NCBI GenBank assembly: GCA_020536535.1
Contig: JAHLWZ010000517.1
Location: 1 to 25,628 of the forward strand
Origin: Pelomyxa schiedti
Lineage: Eukaryota > Evosea > Pelobiontida > Pelomyxidae
Direction of reading: 5' to 3'
Length of the DNA: 25,628 nt
In this document: one piece after another, positions 1 through 14,667 of the stretch
Position numbering within the stretch: the stretch's first letter is position 1
Layout of the letters: each line of letters starts with the position of its first letter
The notes under the pieces: generated by a model
The model's input: only the letters and a program-made list of their open reading frames with translations
Told to the model about the DNA's origin: nothing
Databases searched by the model: none
Position numbers and translations under genes: made by a program

Positions 1-278
1 GTATCCTATATACTCATGGCCACCTCTGAATCCACATCAGCATCACAGTCACTATCCTCACACACCAATTTCCCTTCTTCCTTGTCATCACTATAAGCAA
101 CAACACAATAATTGTTCTTATCCCCCCAAGATTTCACAATCAGAGAAATCTGCCTGAGACTGGTCCAAGAAGGTTAAGAACAATGTCAAGACTGAGGAGG
201 CGGGTATTTCCACAGTGTAACCAGTAGAGCTTTGGTATTATTGATTGTGGGTCAGAGAATTGCTGAGATTCAACGGCG

Positions 279-2386
279 ATGCAGATTTTCGTTAGAACGG
301 CGACGGGTGGTACTATAACGCTGGATGTGGAGCCAACTGACACCGTCAGGTCATTGAAAGCAAAACTGGAGGGTGTGCGGGCATTGTGGGACATTAGCTC
401 ATGTCCTGACAGCGCGTTTTCATCGGCGAAACAACGTCTTGGGACGCGTTCCGTCTCTCACATGAAACAAAAATAAAAATCAGATCGCGGTGAGATTTCT
501 GTGGAACAACAGAGGCTTGTATTTTCGGGAAAGGTGTTGGAGGATGAAAGGGCACTCCATGAGTACCGCATTCAAAAGGAATCAGTTGTGCACCTCGTGG
601 TGAGACTGAGGGGTGGCCCTGGATATTACATACGGTGCACTCTTCCAAATGGAAAGAAATGGCATTCTGACTACATTACACCTGACACCAAGTTCAAGGT
701 TGGCCACATTTCCTGTATATTTTTGCGAATAGGCACCTGCTTTTCATTTTCCGTGTCACAGACATAAAAAAGGTGAAGGACTTGATTGCGGAGTGTAAAA
801 AACGAGTTGACCAGGATTATGACGTGGAAATTAATGGATGCCCAGTCAGCGACCAGGAGCTCATTATCGACCAACACTTTCACTCAGGCAGTGTCACTGT
901 GTTGTGTCAGTATCATTCTGCCAAAGTTGAACTACAACAACTAAAAGCAGAGATTGATAAGCTCACAGAACAAGTAGTACTGAAGCAGCACCAGATAGAC
1001 CAACAACATGAACAGATAACACAGCTCCAAGTACAGGTTGAGGTGATGATTAGAAGTGAAACTAATGCATTTCATCAGGTCGAGGATCTGAGCACACAAC
1101 TGCACAACCAAGTTGAAGCTAACCTGAATCTAAGAAAACAACTGGAAGAGCAGACTGGGGTACCAGTGACATCAATAACCACACACCGAAACAGTGTTAA
1201 TGCACAATCACTTGCTCTGACTCTGCTTGGATCATTTGACAAACATAAATCACTTCGAGAAACGCTTGTGAATGCGTTGAAGGAAACAGATACATATTTC
1301 TCGTGGCTCTCCAGTACTCGTTACATCATTTCCAGTGTTCAGACTGCAATCACAGAATCAGAAGGAATGAGGGAGAAACTCAGTGAGGGTGCTGAGAAGT
1401 TGAATGCTGCCAATCTGAAATGCAGTGCAACGTTGCAACACATCCTTTGCGAAGACCTGTCAACAAAAAACACAGAGCAAGAGCTTGAGAACGCGAGCCA
1501 AACTCTTCTTGAACTGATGGTCAAATGTTCTCAAATCAAAGTCAACGTGGAGCCCCCTTTGCCTGGAATTAGAAACAAGAGCAGTGCCCCTGAAGCACAA
1601 GTGTGTCACTCCTGTTCATCACTCTCTCAACTCTTTTCAGAATTTGGAATCGCTGCTCAGTTCCTTGACAAGTGACGGAATTGTTGATGCGAGAGGGATT
1701 CAACAAATTCAAGAAATGCCAAGCTTGACTCACCTTTCACGGCTCCCAAAAGAGGTTTCTGCATTTTGTTCTCACTTTCCAGCCGATCCTTGCAGTGACA
1801 TTCAGTATGAAGGACAAATGGCTGTCAAAGAAATTGAAGAAACAAATTCCAAGCTTGCAGCAGCAAAACAAAATTTGCAGAGTGAACAAAAGAGGTGTGA
1901 AAACATTCTTCAGCAATTCAATGATGCCAGTGGGTTCTTCACAGCACTTCAGTGTGACGCAACAGCAACAATGACGCCAGAGATGCACGAAAAAGTGAAG
2001 TCATCTCTTGTTGCGGCACAGAAACAAGTCATGCTCCTTTTGGCAATGAAGAAAGTTGCTTCACTTCAAAACCCACTTGTTGGTGCACCTGGAACAACAA
2101 CGGTCTCTCCATTTTCACCGGCAACCACACCCAGTGACCATAACCGCACACTGTGCACTGAATGTGACAGTGAGCCCATTTCGGTTACATTCCACCCCTG
2201 TGGCCATTCTGTGTGCTGCTCCTCTGTGTGTATCCTTCTCCTTCCACTGTTCCTGGTTGCCTTTCCAACAACAACACACAGTGTGCCAACGTGCTGAAGA
2301 AATGTCCATTTCCCCTGTGCAGAGTACCCATTCAGGCTCGAAATGGTCTGATTAATGGACTGACTCTCAACAAACAGAACTCTTGA
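279..2386 (+). CDS. Gene 1: ubiquitin-like / coiled-coil / RING protein (594 aa)
   Basis: Six exons fit in frame: 279-372, 484-698, 773-1036, 1079-1600, 1641-2225 and 2282-2386. Residues 1-76 form a ubiquitin-like domain that begins [15 protein letters not shown] and still ends in LRGG. Residues 77 to about 145 look like a second beta-grasp domain ([16 protein letters not shown]). A Gln/Glu-rich coiled coil and a helical region shared with genes 2 and 4 follow. Residues 537-573 are a C3HC4 RING ([16 protein letters not shown]) resembling IAP RINGs, with four rather than two residues between the last two Cys. The expected role is a ubiquitin E3 ligase or scaffold. The splice sites are inferred from restored homology between the paralogues. 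The introns at 1601-1640 (40 nt) and 2226-2281 (56 nt) are needed to keep frame; the 42-nt intron 1037-1078 is stop-free and could be retained. The substrate is unknown. Confidence 0.83.
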
Positions 2387-2508
2387 CGGAATCATACAGG
2401 TTAGGGGACTAGAACACAACCACAATGAACAGAAGACAATAACATTGTAACTACAGTACTCCAATGCAGCCATCGAAGTTTTTTGTCATCACACATCTTT
2501 TCTCCAAA

Positions 2509-4708
<2,200 letters not shown>

Positions 4709-4743
4709 CCCCCAACGACAAAGTCACCGAAATTTTCCTGTAA

Positions 4744-7700
4744 ATGGAAATTTACATCAGACATTTGACGGGAGAGACGATAACGCTTGAAGTTGAACAA
4801 AATGAGAGTGTTGCCCGTGTGAAAGCAAGAATATATGGTGTGCGTTGTCGCGCTGCACGTTTTATTTCCCTTTGGTGATGGGCGTAACGCAGTGCTCCCT
4901 CACATCAAAATAAGCCAAGGAACACATCCCCCCCGACCAACAGCGGCTGTTTTATATGGGAAAACAATTGGAGAATGAAAGAACACTCGCCGATTACGGC
5001 ATTTATCGGTACGAAGCACTGCACCTTGTTTTGAGACCTTTTCGTAAGCCTGGGTATTTCATACAGTGCACCCTTCCAAATGGGCAAAAATGGGATTCCG
5101 GTTACATTGGGCTTGAATGCGATTTTAAGGTTAACCTACCAATTTACTGGTGCATCAATTCATTTTCAGATGGGTTTTCATCCAACACAAAAAGGTGAAG
5201 GACCTGATTGCAGAGTGTATAAAACGAGCTGACCTTTATACGGTCGAAATTAATGGGTGCCCAGTCGATGACAAAGAGCTCATTATTCACCATAAATTTC
5301 CCTCAGGGGGTGTTACCCTCACCGTCACATGTAAGGACCGCCTAGCTGAAGTGGAGGCACAAAAAACCAGGGACCTCGAACAGCAACTTCTACATCATAG
5401 ACAAAATTTTCAGAAACTGCAGGCAGAGGTCGATAGCCAGATACAACTGTTGGCACGGCAGCAACAGGAAATTGACCATCAAAATCAACAGATAACACAG
5501 CTGCAAACACAGGTCCAATTGCTAATAAAAGAAGTGGACTAACGATATTCATCAGGTTGAACAGCTGAACACGCAACTGCACAACCAAGTGACAGACAAT
5601 TTTCGTTTACAACATCAGCTGGAAGAACACACGACAAAAGGTGAACTTGACCGCCAGAAACGGAATGAAGAAGTGTGTTTGTGTTTGTTGTTTAATTACA
5701 AAATCTCCATCTGCACAGCTCCACAGGGTACAAGAACAGCATCTGTCGGGCTTGACTGCAAAAAACGAGGGTTTTAACCTTTCTCTTGTTGTTAACTTCT
5801 CAACACCACCTTTCCCAAAAAAAAAGAATTGATGGAACTGATAGCAACATTGGAGGAAGAAAGTGCAAATAACTTGAAGATCTTTTGTGACGACAGAGCA
5901 TCTGACCAACAAAGACTTCGTGATCTCCAACACTGTATGTGGCCCAATCTCACCCGACCACATGATAACCCACTCTAACTGTCAAGCAGACACAAATCAT
6001 GTGTTGTCACATGTTGAACAAGGAGAAGGCACGTGGTGCAACATTCTCCCGAACAACAGCTGCAGGCGTTCACAAATCAGGATTGCGTTTGAGGATATTC
6101 CATTTTTTGATGAAATTGTGTGTGGGTCCTGTCCTCTTCAAATGGTACTTCCCCCAGTTTTTCCTGTTGTTTGCTGTTGCTCACTGCCACAGGTCGTAAA
6201 GCTCATCATTTCAAGGAAGTTTGGAGTTGAACAAACACAACAAGCCATTTTCACTGTTGGTTCACATAACAACTCTGAAGAACTGTTGACCGATTCATCC
6301 AGAACCTTGGATGACATCAAACAGCAACAAGGCACCAGCACAGATCGTATTTTTCTAGTCAAGGTGAGAATCAAATCAACCATGGCGATACAAGAGAGAG
6401 ACCTCAAAGTTGTTTCCACACTCGGAGTGGGATCGTATGGAACTGTTTTCAAGTGCACCTTCCACAATGCGGCTACTTCCTCAGAAACATTTGTGGCAGT
6501 GAAATCACTTCACGAAATCATCAAGTCTGAGTTCAACATCACCAAATTTCAGCAGGAAGCCCTGGTAAGAGAGTTCTGATCCTGTGTTTCATTCAGAAAC
6601 TCACTCTACACAGATTTCGTCAACCTTGAGGCACCCCAACATTGTGAGATGCCTGGGGACGTGCATAACCAGCACAGGGGCACTCTGGATCGTCTCTGAA
6701 CTCATGGAAACTAGTATCAGACAGCTCCTTCAATATGTTGTGCTCCTTGCTCCTTGTGTTGGACTCACAATTATAAATATAAATATGCGTTGTACAGAAA
6801 AATTTAGCATTCACGGAAGTTGTGGCAGTCTCTTCAGGAATTGCCAAAGGAATGATTGCCCTCCACAGGTTTCTTTTTATTGTTGTGTTTACCAAATTTA
6901 TGCAACAGGAGGAATTTCATGCACCGGGACCTGAGCAGCAACAATGTTCTCCTGGATTCTTGTGGAATTCCAAAAATTGCTGATCTTGGTTATTTATTAT
7001 GACGACTTATTCGCATTTCGTAATTTGTGATTGCAGGACTGTCGAGAGCTCTCCCAAGCTATGGTGGCCCAGGCAGTGGTGCTCTACTTCGGACTTTCAC
7101 AAATGGGGCTGGAACACCAGTTTACCTGCCACCACAGATGGCCACTCATCACTACGGAATTCGAGGTTCGGAAAACACCAGACACCCTCGCACTGATCTT
7201 CCATCTAAAGGTGACATGTGGCAGTTTGCAGTTTTATTGAGTGAACTTCTCAGAGGCACCATTCCAGAGGCCACTCCACCAAAGGCTGCCAGTCAGATTC
7301 TCGAGTTCATGAGGATCCAGAGAACCCAGCTGTCACCCCCCGAAATTGCCGGTTCGTTTTCTGCCGAAGTCGAAGTCTCCCTCTCTGACTTACAACACAC
7401 TCACAGAAGTAAACCGGCTTTGCAGCGACGCCGGAGACATTTCCATTGCGGAGTGCCTCAGCCGGAGGAATGCAATCATTGACGCACTGCACTTGGACCC
7501 AAAGTTGCACAACACTGACCCGGCGTGTGTTGGTCAGTTTTCACTCGTTGTTGAGTCTTGCCTCTCAATCCTTGGTTCGTTATTCCCCCCGATCCAGTTA
7601 AATTAATTATGAAAAATACAGTGCCGGACCCAAAATAGCTATTAAATTTAAATTAATCGCTCGTATCCTCAGATAACACTCACACGCCACACAGAGATCA

Positions 7701-7930
7701 ACCGGCCATCGTTTCCGGTGATTGACAGAATGCTTATGACATGTGCGGAGATCATATTCGCCGATTGTTGGGACGCCTCCACAGCCACCAACACCGCTCC
7801 CATAATAACCACTGATAACGACGTGGCCACTCGCGTTGCTGCGTGCCTTGCAAATCTCGCTACATCTTTCCCTGGCAGGCACAATCACCCTCCACCATCA
7901 ACAACTGCATCATCTTCCCGGTCGTCATGA
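4744..7930 (+). CDS. Gene 3: ubiquitin-like / coiled-coil / TKL-type protein kinase fusion (807 aa)
   Basis: Fourteen exons join in consistent phase: 4744-4837, 4915-5129, 5195-5512, 5556-5672, 5719-5770, 5827-5934, 5990-6144, 6193-6564, 6614-6736, 6798-6868, 6909-6988, 7037-7351, 7407-7574 and 7695-7930. The first half (ubiquitin-like, beta-grasp-like, coiled coil) is nearly identical to gene 4. Residues 354-416 look like another ubiquitin-like domain ([17 protein letters not shown]). The kinase starts near residue 423: glycine loop GVGSYG at 431-436, Lys457 in VAVK, Glu475 in helix C, HRDLSSNN with Asp549 and Asn554, DLG (567-569) instead of DFG, and RPSF in the C-lobe. All catalytic residues are present, so an active Ser/Thr or dual-specificity kinase is expected. 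The HRDLSSNN form is typical of TKL kinases. The 48-nt intron 6145-6192 is a multiple of three and could be retained. No RING is present. Confidence 0.82.
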
Positions 7931-8128
7931 TACACACCAACGAGAACAGTAGCTACTCATGAATACTAACACAAAAGACCCCTGCCCCAGGATCTCACGT
8001 TTGGTTTCCTGAGTGGAAAAGTAAGAGTCCGTGCAGTGTCAAAAAGCAAAAAAAAAAAAAAACGCCGTGATCGACATCTAATCAATTTCCACGAAAGCAA
8101 GCATTGCTATTGAAATATTTCTTCTGAA
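7931..8128. other. Intergenic gap between gene 3 and the ankyrin-like gene
   Basis: About 200 bp with no supported gene. It contains a 15-nt poly-A run near 8049. The start of the next gene is proposed at 8129. Confidence 0.5.
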
Positions 8129-10504
8129 ATGAAAGGTATGCGTGCACTCCGTCCTCAAAAAAAATATGTTTAAATAATAGAGAAATAATTTTTGTTTACC
8201 TTTCTCTCCACACAGGCCAACAAGTGGACAACTCCAACCGCGACACAACAACAACAGCAACCACAGTTGCGTTCACGAACCCAGCCACGGCTAGCACACA
8301 CCCCACAAACCACCGCACAACCCCCCAAAGCGTTGTTGCGATGTCACGGATAGTGTGGGACTGGGTGGTGCCGTGGCTCATACCGCGGCACCATCGGCAC
8401 CACCTACCACTGTCGCGCAACCAGTGGCCCGCCCTCCACCAAAAGCACGCCGCGCGGCTGTGCGCCGTGGCCGAGGGACTGTTCCCGCTTGTTTCGCGGG
8501 TGTGCTCGTCACTCGTGAGCCACTATGACAGCCACTACCAAGTACTCACCGCAGCTGCCGCTGCCGGGGCCACGTCGTGTATAAGCTGGCTTATCAAGAG
8601 CCACAACATGGGCCGGGGCACAAGCGGTGATATGAATAGCACTGGTGCTACGGCTGATGGATGGGAGCGAGAGGGCTGTGATGGAGAGGAGAGGGTTATT
8701 GTGCTGAGGAGGATGAGGAGGAGAGCAGAAAAGGAGTTCATTCGTGTGCTTGGGGGGTTGTGTTTTGGGGGTCATTTGGAAGTAGCACAGAAGCTGGTTG
8801 ATGGGTACTTTCCAGGGATTGTGTGGCCAGGTTGCAGTGACAGGGGTGAAAGCAGCAGCGCCGTTGCTTTAGAGGTTAAACTCAGTGATTACGTTAGGTC
8901 TTCTGACCTGTTGGAAAGGGTGTGCGCAATGGGGCACACTGATTTGGTGAAGTGGATGGTTGACCAATTCAACATCAGGGAGCCTTGGGAGTTTGTGCAG
9001 CCTTTCGTGCAGGCTGTAGCGGGAGGCCACTTAGATTTGGCCAAGTGGATGTTCAATACATTCAATTTGCTGCAAATACTCAGTAAATCGGATGCGTTTG
9101 ACACCTTGGAGATACACCAAAGTGCTTGTTACAGTGGGAACCTGGATGTTCTCAAGTGGTGCATGGAAATCTTCCCTCTGGAAGATGATGAAGACATGGC
9201 CTGGGATTTATTTTCATCTTGTTTAAGGGGAACCAACAGTAACTGTGTTGATGTGTGCCAATACATCAAAGACCACCTCCCTGTTCCTTCCCTACTATCC
9301 TCGTCACCATTCAAAAGAATCAAGAGGCTTGATGTTCTGAAGTGGGCGATTTCTTCATTCCCTTCTTTGTTCAGCACTCCACGCACCTTTAAGCATTTGG
9401 AGGATCTTTGTGCAACCCCAGATGGGCTTACATATGCCGTGGAGGTGCTCCCACCATCAACATCACTGCTTAGAGTGGTATGCAGAATGAAGAAAGGCAA
9501 CAACACTCCAGTTGTGAAATTGCTGTTATCGAGGATGACACTTTCCCAAGAGGAGGTCAGTGAGGCTTTCTGCACCTCATTGGCCAACAACAACGTCTCG
9601 ATTGCATCTTGGTTGGATGAGACCTTCCACATCCTGAATACTAGCTCGCGATCCACTTCTGTAGGACCTATTCTTGTTGAGATGTGCAAAGCAATCAGTT
9701 CTCCTTCCGGGGATTTCCTGAGTAGAGAGGGTTTGGAATGGCTTGTGAACCACCCGTCAATGAGAGGTGTTGAGGAGAGGTTCGTAGGTGAAGCTATTGA
9801 GAAACTTGTATCGAGGGGAATGTGCCACATCCCACTCCTCATGATTGAAAGGTTTCCAATCTCGGAGCCAAAGAGGTCAAAACTACTGGTTAGTGTTCTT
9901 ACCGGAAGTATCCAGTGGTACACAATCACACAAGTGAAGAAGGTCATTTCAATGGGAAACTTCACCAAAGAGTCTGTTACCATGTGCCTCACAAATCCTA
10001 CTGGTGCGCAGTCAACCAAAGTTGTGAAGTGGCTGGCCTCACATTTCCAACTCGGACACAAGCACACCACAGCTGAGAACAACAGCCTGATGTACAACTT
10101 GCTCATTTGGGGACAGGGGAGTTGCGCAGAATGGCTCATAAACAAGTTCCACATCACCCTAACTGAGGTTACTTCCTTGTCCCCTATCTACAACCAACCC
10201 TTTTTCTCAGTTTTCTGGCTTCTCATCATTGGAAACGCCCTCTTTCCTTGAGACTGACTTGGCCACCTGGAAGACCTTCCTCGAGGTGTTCCAAGGCATA
10301 ACAACAACTCTGATCAAGAAGAACTTCTTCCTTCAATTTGCGTGCCAGTCACCAATCATTGCACAGTACACAATGAGGAGATTTCCTGACCTGACCATGC
10401 ATGACATTGTCAATTTCTGCTCCGAAACACCAAAGTACAACCTCTCCCTGAATACCATTTTTTGGCTGCAGCAGATCCACCCCAACATTTGGGCTTCACC
10501 TTGA
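8129..10504 (+). CDS. Ankyrin-like repeat protein (about 750 aa)
   Basis: A long frame runs from 8216 to 10167 and continues in 10211-10504 after a 43-nt intron (10168-10210, ending CTTTTTCTCAG... boundary at 10210). The long frame has no ATG near its beginning, but 8211-8215 is a good acceptor. A seven-base first coding exon at 8129-8135 (ATGAAAG, followed by GTATGC) joins in the right phase through an 80-nt intron; an internal ATG at 8341 is the alternative. Repeats of roughly 30 residues carry GHTDLVKWMVDQF, GGHLDLAKWMFNTF and GNLDVLKWCMEIF, which is ankyrin-like helix-loop-helix spacing with a Lys-Trp in the second helix. It is probably a cytosolic protein-interaction scaffold. No enzymatic domain is visible, and partner and function are unknown. 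Ankyrin homology is by pattern only. Confidence 0.72.
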
Positions 10505-10660
10505 CCTCAAAAAAAAAAAAGCTGTGTGGAATAAATGGCTGAATACAAAAAACTCCGTACCGTCGCGTTTCTAAAGTTGAGCTTGTGTTGATTCGATCAG
10601 GTCGGTACACATCGAATTCAAAGAATAAGCGGGTGATTGGACGTAACAACAAGCACGGAC

Positions 10661-11710
10661 ATGGAGCGTTTTCACACACAAGTGAAGGAGTGCCTCGTGC
10701 AAAACATCAACCAAGGAATGCAATCATTTTTGCTGCAGCAGGGTTCTCAACGTCGGAAGACATTGAGTACACTAAGCAGTGTTGTTCAGTTGTAGTTAGA
10801 ATAGTATGCTATGATACAGTGGCCCACTGTTGTGTGTTGTATTTAAACTATATATCTACCCTGCATATATATCTTTGAGTCCGGGTGTATAATTTTACCG
10901 TTAAAAGACTGGGAAATTTAATTTTTTTGGAATTTTTTTTTCGAGATCTCCTCAACAGGACCTGCTTGCCCGCGGGTGTGTGGCTGTGTTCATGGGGGTT
11001 GTCAAGTAACCCCCGAGGGCCCCTGTTGGGGCACCCAAGTCCTTGCTGTTGTTGCAAAAAAACGAAATTGCCTTATGTTAGCTTCTGTGGGCTCGAGAAT
11101 AAGCCCCACAGAGGAAGAAAACGAGTGAGAGTGAAGAGAATAAAGGGTTCTCTTGTTTGTTCTCGTCGTTGTTGTGTAAAGGGATAAAAAGGGAGTGTGT
11201 AAAATCTCGCAGAGCGGTTGTGCGATTGGGTTAAAAGGCTGCGATGTTCAAATGGATTCTCGGACAAGTGTGCATGTAATCAAAACTGCCTGCCACGTTG
11301 TTGTTGCTGTATTTGTGCGCCCAGCTGCGCTGTGCGCTGATCATTACCTTCGCTGTCTCATTCTGGTAATAGTCCAGATTCGGCTCAGTCCTCAGTCTCT
11401 CCAATCCCGCTAAAGTGCACCAGACTTCAGAGCCTCGCGAGCAAGGCTGAGTTTGTGTACTTTGTGGAAGTACACACTTATCAGGCAAATTATGCACCCG
11501 GACTCAAAGAGATATGTGGTCAATTTTAACATCGATTTCTTCTTCTTCCAGGGGGACATTCAAGGACAAAATGCCTTGATGTCAACAATCAAATTCCCAA
11601 CATCTCCTTCTGATGGGATTGACATGGCACAGCTTCAACTTATGTTCAAGAAATTTGTTGAAGAGCACACAAGTGCCAATGGCAGAAAAGACCACCAAAT
11701 GGCTCACTAG
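10661..11710 (+). CDS. Possible small split gene around the inverted-repeat element
   Basis: Two short coding blocks may belong together. The first starts with ATG at 10661 and encodes an amphipathic, Gln-rich stretch (MERFHTQVKECLVQNI) to a stop at 10795 if unspliced. The second starts after a strong pyrimidine-rich acceptor at 11551 and runs GDIQGQNALMST to a stop at 11710, including MAQLQLMFKKFVEEH. Both could form short helices. I could not find a donor in the first block that matches the phase of the second, so the link is a guess. If correct, the intron would contain the 639-bp inverted-repeat element. Neither part is recognised. They may instead be two unrelated fragments or non-coding sequence. 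Confidence 0.25.
10872..11510. mobile_element. MITE-like element with 24-bp terminal inverted repeats
   Basis: Positions 10872-10895 and the reverse complement of 11487-11510 match at 23 of 24 bases (core TCTTTGAGTCCGGGTG); similarity stops abruptly inside the element. The interior has no convincing reading frame. It does have consecutive hairpins: a perfect 7-bp stem at 10994-11000/11008-11014, a 5-bp GC stem at 11019-11023/11028-11032, and a stem of about 10 bp around 11083-11112. Length and structure fit a non-autonomous DNA transposon. Flanks are AT-rich and no clear target-site duplication can be read, so superfamily assignment is not possible. Confidence 0.6.
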
Positions 11711-12270
11711 GACACTCCTGCACATTGTTGGTCACATCCCACAGGAGACTTTGAAATGACACAAGCTCCACTTCAGCAACAAATAATAGTACACATTATT
11801 AGAGAGGACTACTACTTACTATTCACCGGCTACTACTTCTACTCCTCTTATAATAATATCACTGACATATAATACACAGCTATTATTATTATTGTACAAA
11901 TAGTAAATCCAGGATACCAGAAATTTATAAACCTCTACCACACACACTCTTACTTACTTGTACTATACAGGCCTATATATGCATTCTGAGGAGGGGGAGG
12001 GGGATGCACATGTGGGGATACACTCTGTGGAAGGGTGTATCATTCACACACACCTGGTATTCTGTTTATAGAACCCACACCTGCACCCCTCCTCCCTCAT
12101 TCTCCTTGTTCTCCAGTGTTCTCCCACTACCCACCCCAATGTAATGATTGTCATGGCTTGTGTGAGTAGTATCTTGGTGTTGTTCTTGGACTCTGTTTTA
12201 GAAAAAAAAGGAAAAAAAAATTTGGATGTTAGAAGTGCAAATTAAAAATTTGAGCCAAATTACCTCCATC
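11711..12270. other. Long intergenic region, no gene seen
   Basis: About 560 bp without a supported gene. It holds a short ATT repeat (11881-11893), a purine-rich GGAGGGGGAGGGGG tract near 11990-12003, a 7-bp inverted repeat with an 11-nt loop (12017-12023/12035-12041) and A-runs near 12202-12219. It separates the weak small gene from the decayed RING tail. Confidence 0.6.
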
Positions 12271-12545
12271 ACCAGAAATGCACTTGAAAGTGAAGTCGGC
12301 TTTGCATGTGGCACAGAAACAAGTCATGCTCCTTCTGGCAATGAAAAGGATGCCTGCCAATCAAACAGCTCTGCACCCTGCACTACCCCATCTCACCAGA
12401 TGGAAATTCCCCATCCTCATACCCACTGTGCATCGAATGTGACAGGGAGCCCATTTCAGTGCATTCCACCCTGTGGTCATTCTGTGTGCTGCTCAGCTGT
12501 GTGTTCTTGTCAGGGATTGTCCTCATTCTGCCTGGCCACAGTGTC
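12271..12545 (+). pseudogene. Decayed 3' end of a UBL/RING paralogue
   Basis: This stretch closely follows the nucleotide sequence of the end of gene 2, from the region encoding PEMHVKVKS through the RING half that reads [10 protein letters not shown] and PCGHSVCC in pieces. Relative to gene 2 it carries an extra short segment after the codons for HPALP and a one-base loss in the codons after EPISV, so the RING is split over two frames and stops appear. No 5' part of the gene is present. It lies 22 bp before the start of gene 4, where the tail of an upstream tandem copy would be, so it looks like the remnant of a lost family member. Confidence 0.75.
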
Positions 12546-12566
12546 GAGATTGATCTTTCGTTGAAA

Positions 12567-14667
<2,101 letters not shown>

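Noticed and set aside
6-149. Minus-strand acidic frame with an acceptor-like CAG upstream, like a last coding exon.
   Set aside because: There is no ATG on the minus strand between it and the start of gene 1, no matching donor, and no recognisable content. It may be chance or belong to a gene overlapping gene 1.
5513-5555. Apparent premature stop in the coiled coil of gene 3 (and of gene 4 at 13317-13359), suggesting pseudogenes.
   Set aside because: The stop lies within a 43-nt GT-AG insert with a branch-like ACTAAC; removing it restores homology with genes 1 and 2.
9129-10157. Long minus-strand open frame (342 codons) opposite the ankyrin-like gene.
   Set aside because: It has no recognisable motifs and mirrors codon bias of the plus-strand gene, whose repeats are clearly coding.
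10900-10960. Sm-site-like AATTTTTTTGG stretch with nearby hairpins, suggesting a small nuclear RNA.
   Set aside because: No U1, U2, U4, U5 or U6 signature sequence is found, and the hairpins lie inside the inverted-repeat element.
11205-11275. tRNA-like stretch (GCAGAGCGGTTG, GTTCAAAT).
   Set aside because: No acceptor stem and no proper T-arm can be paired.
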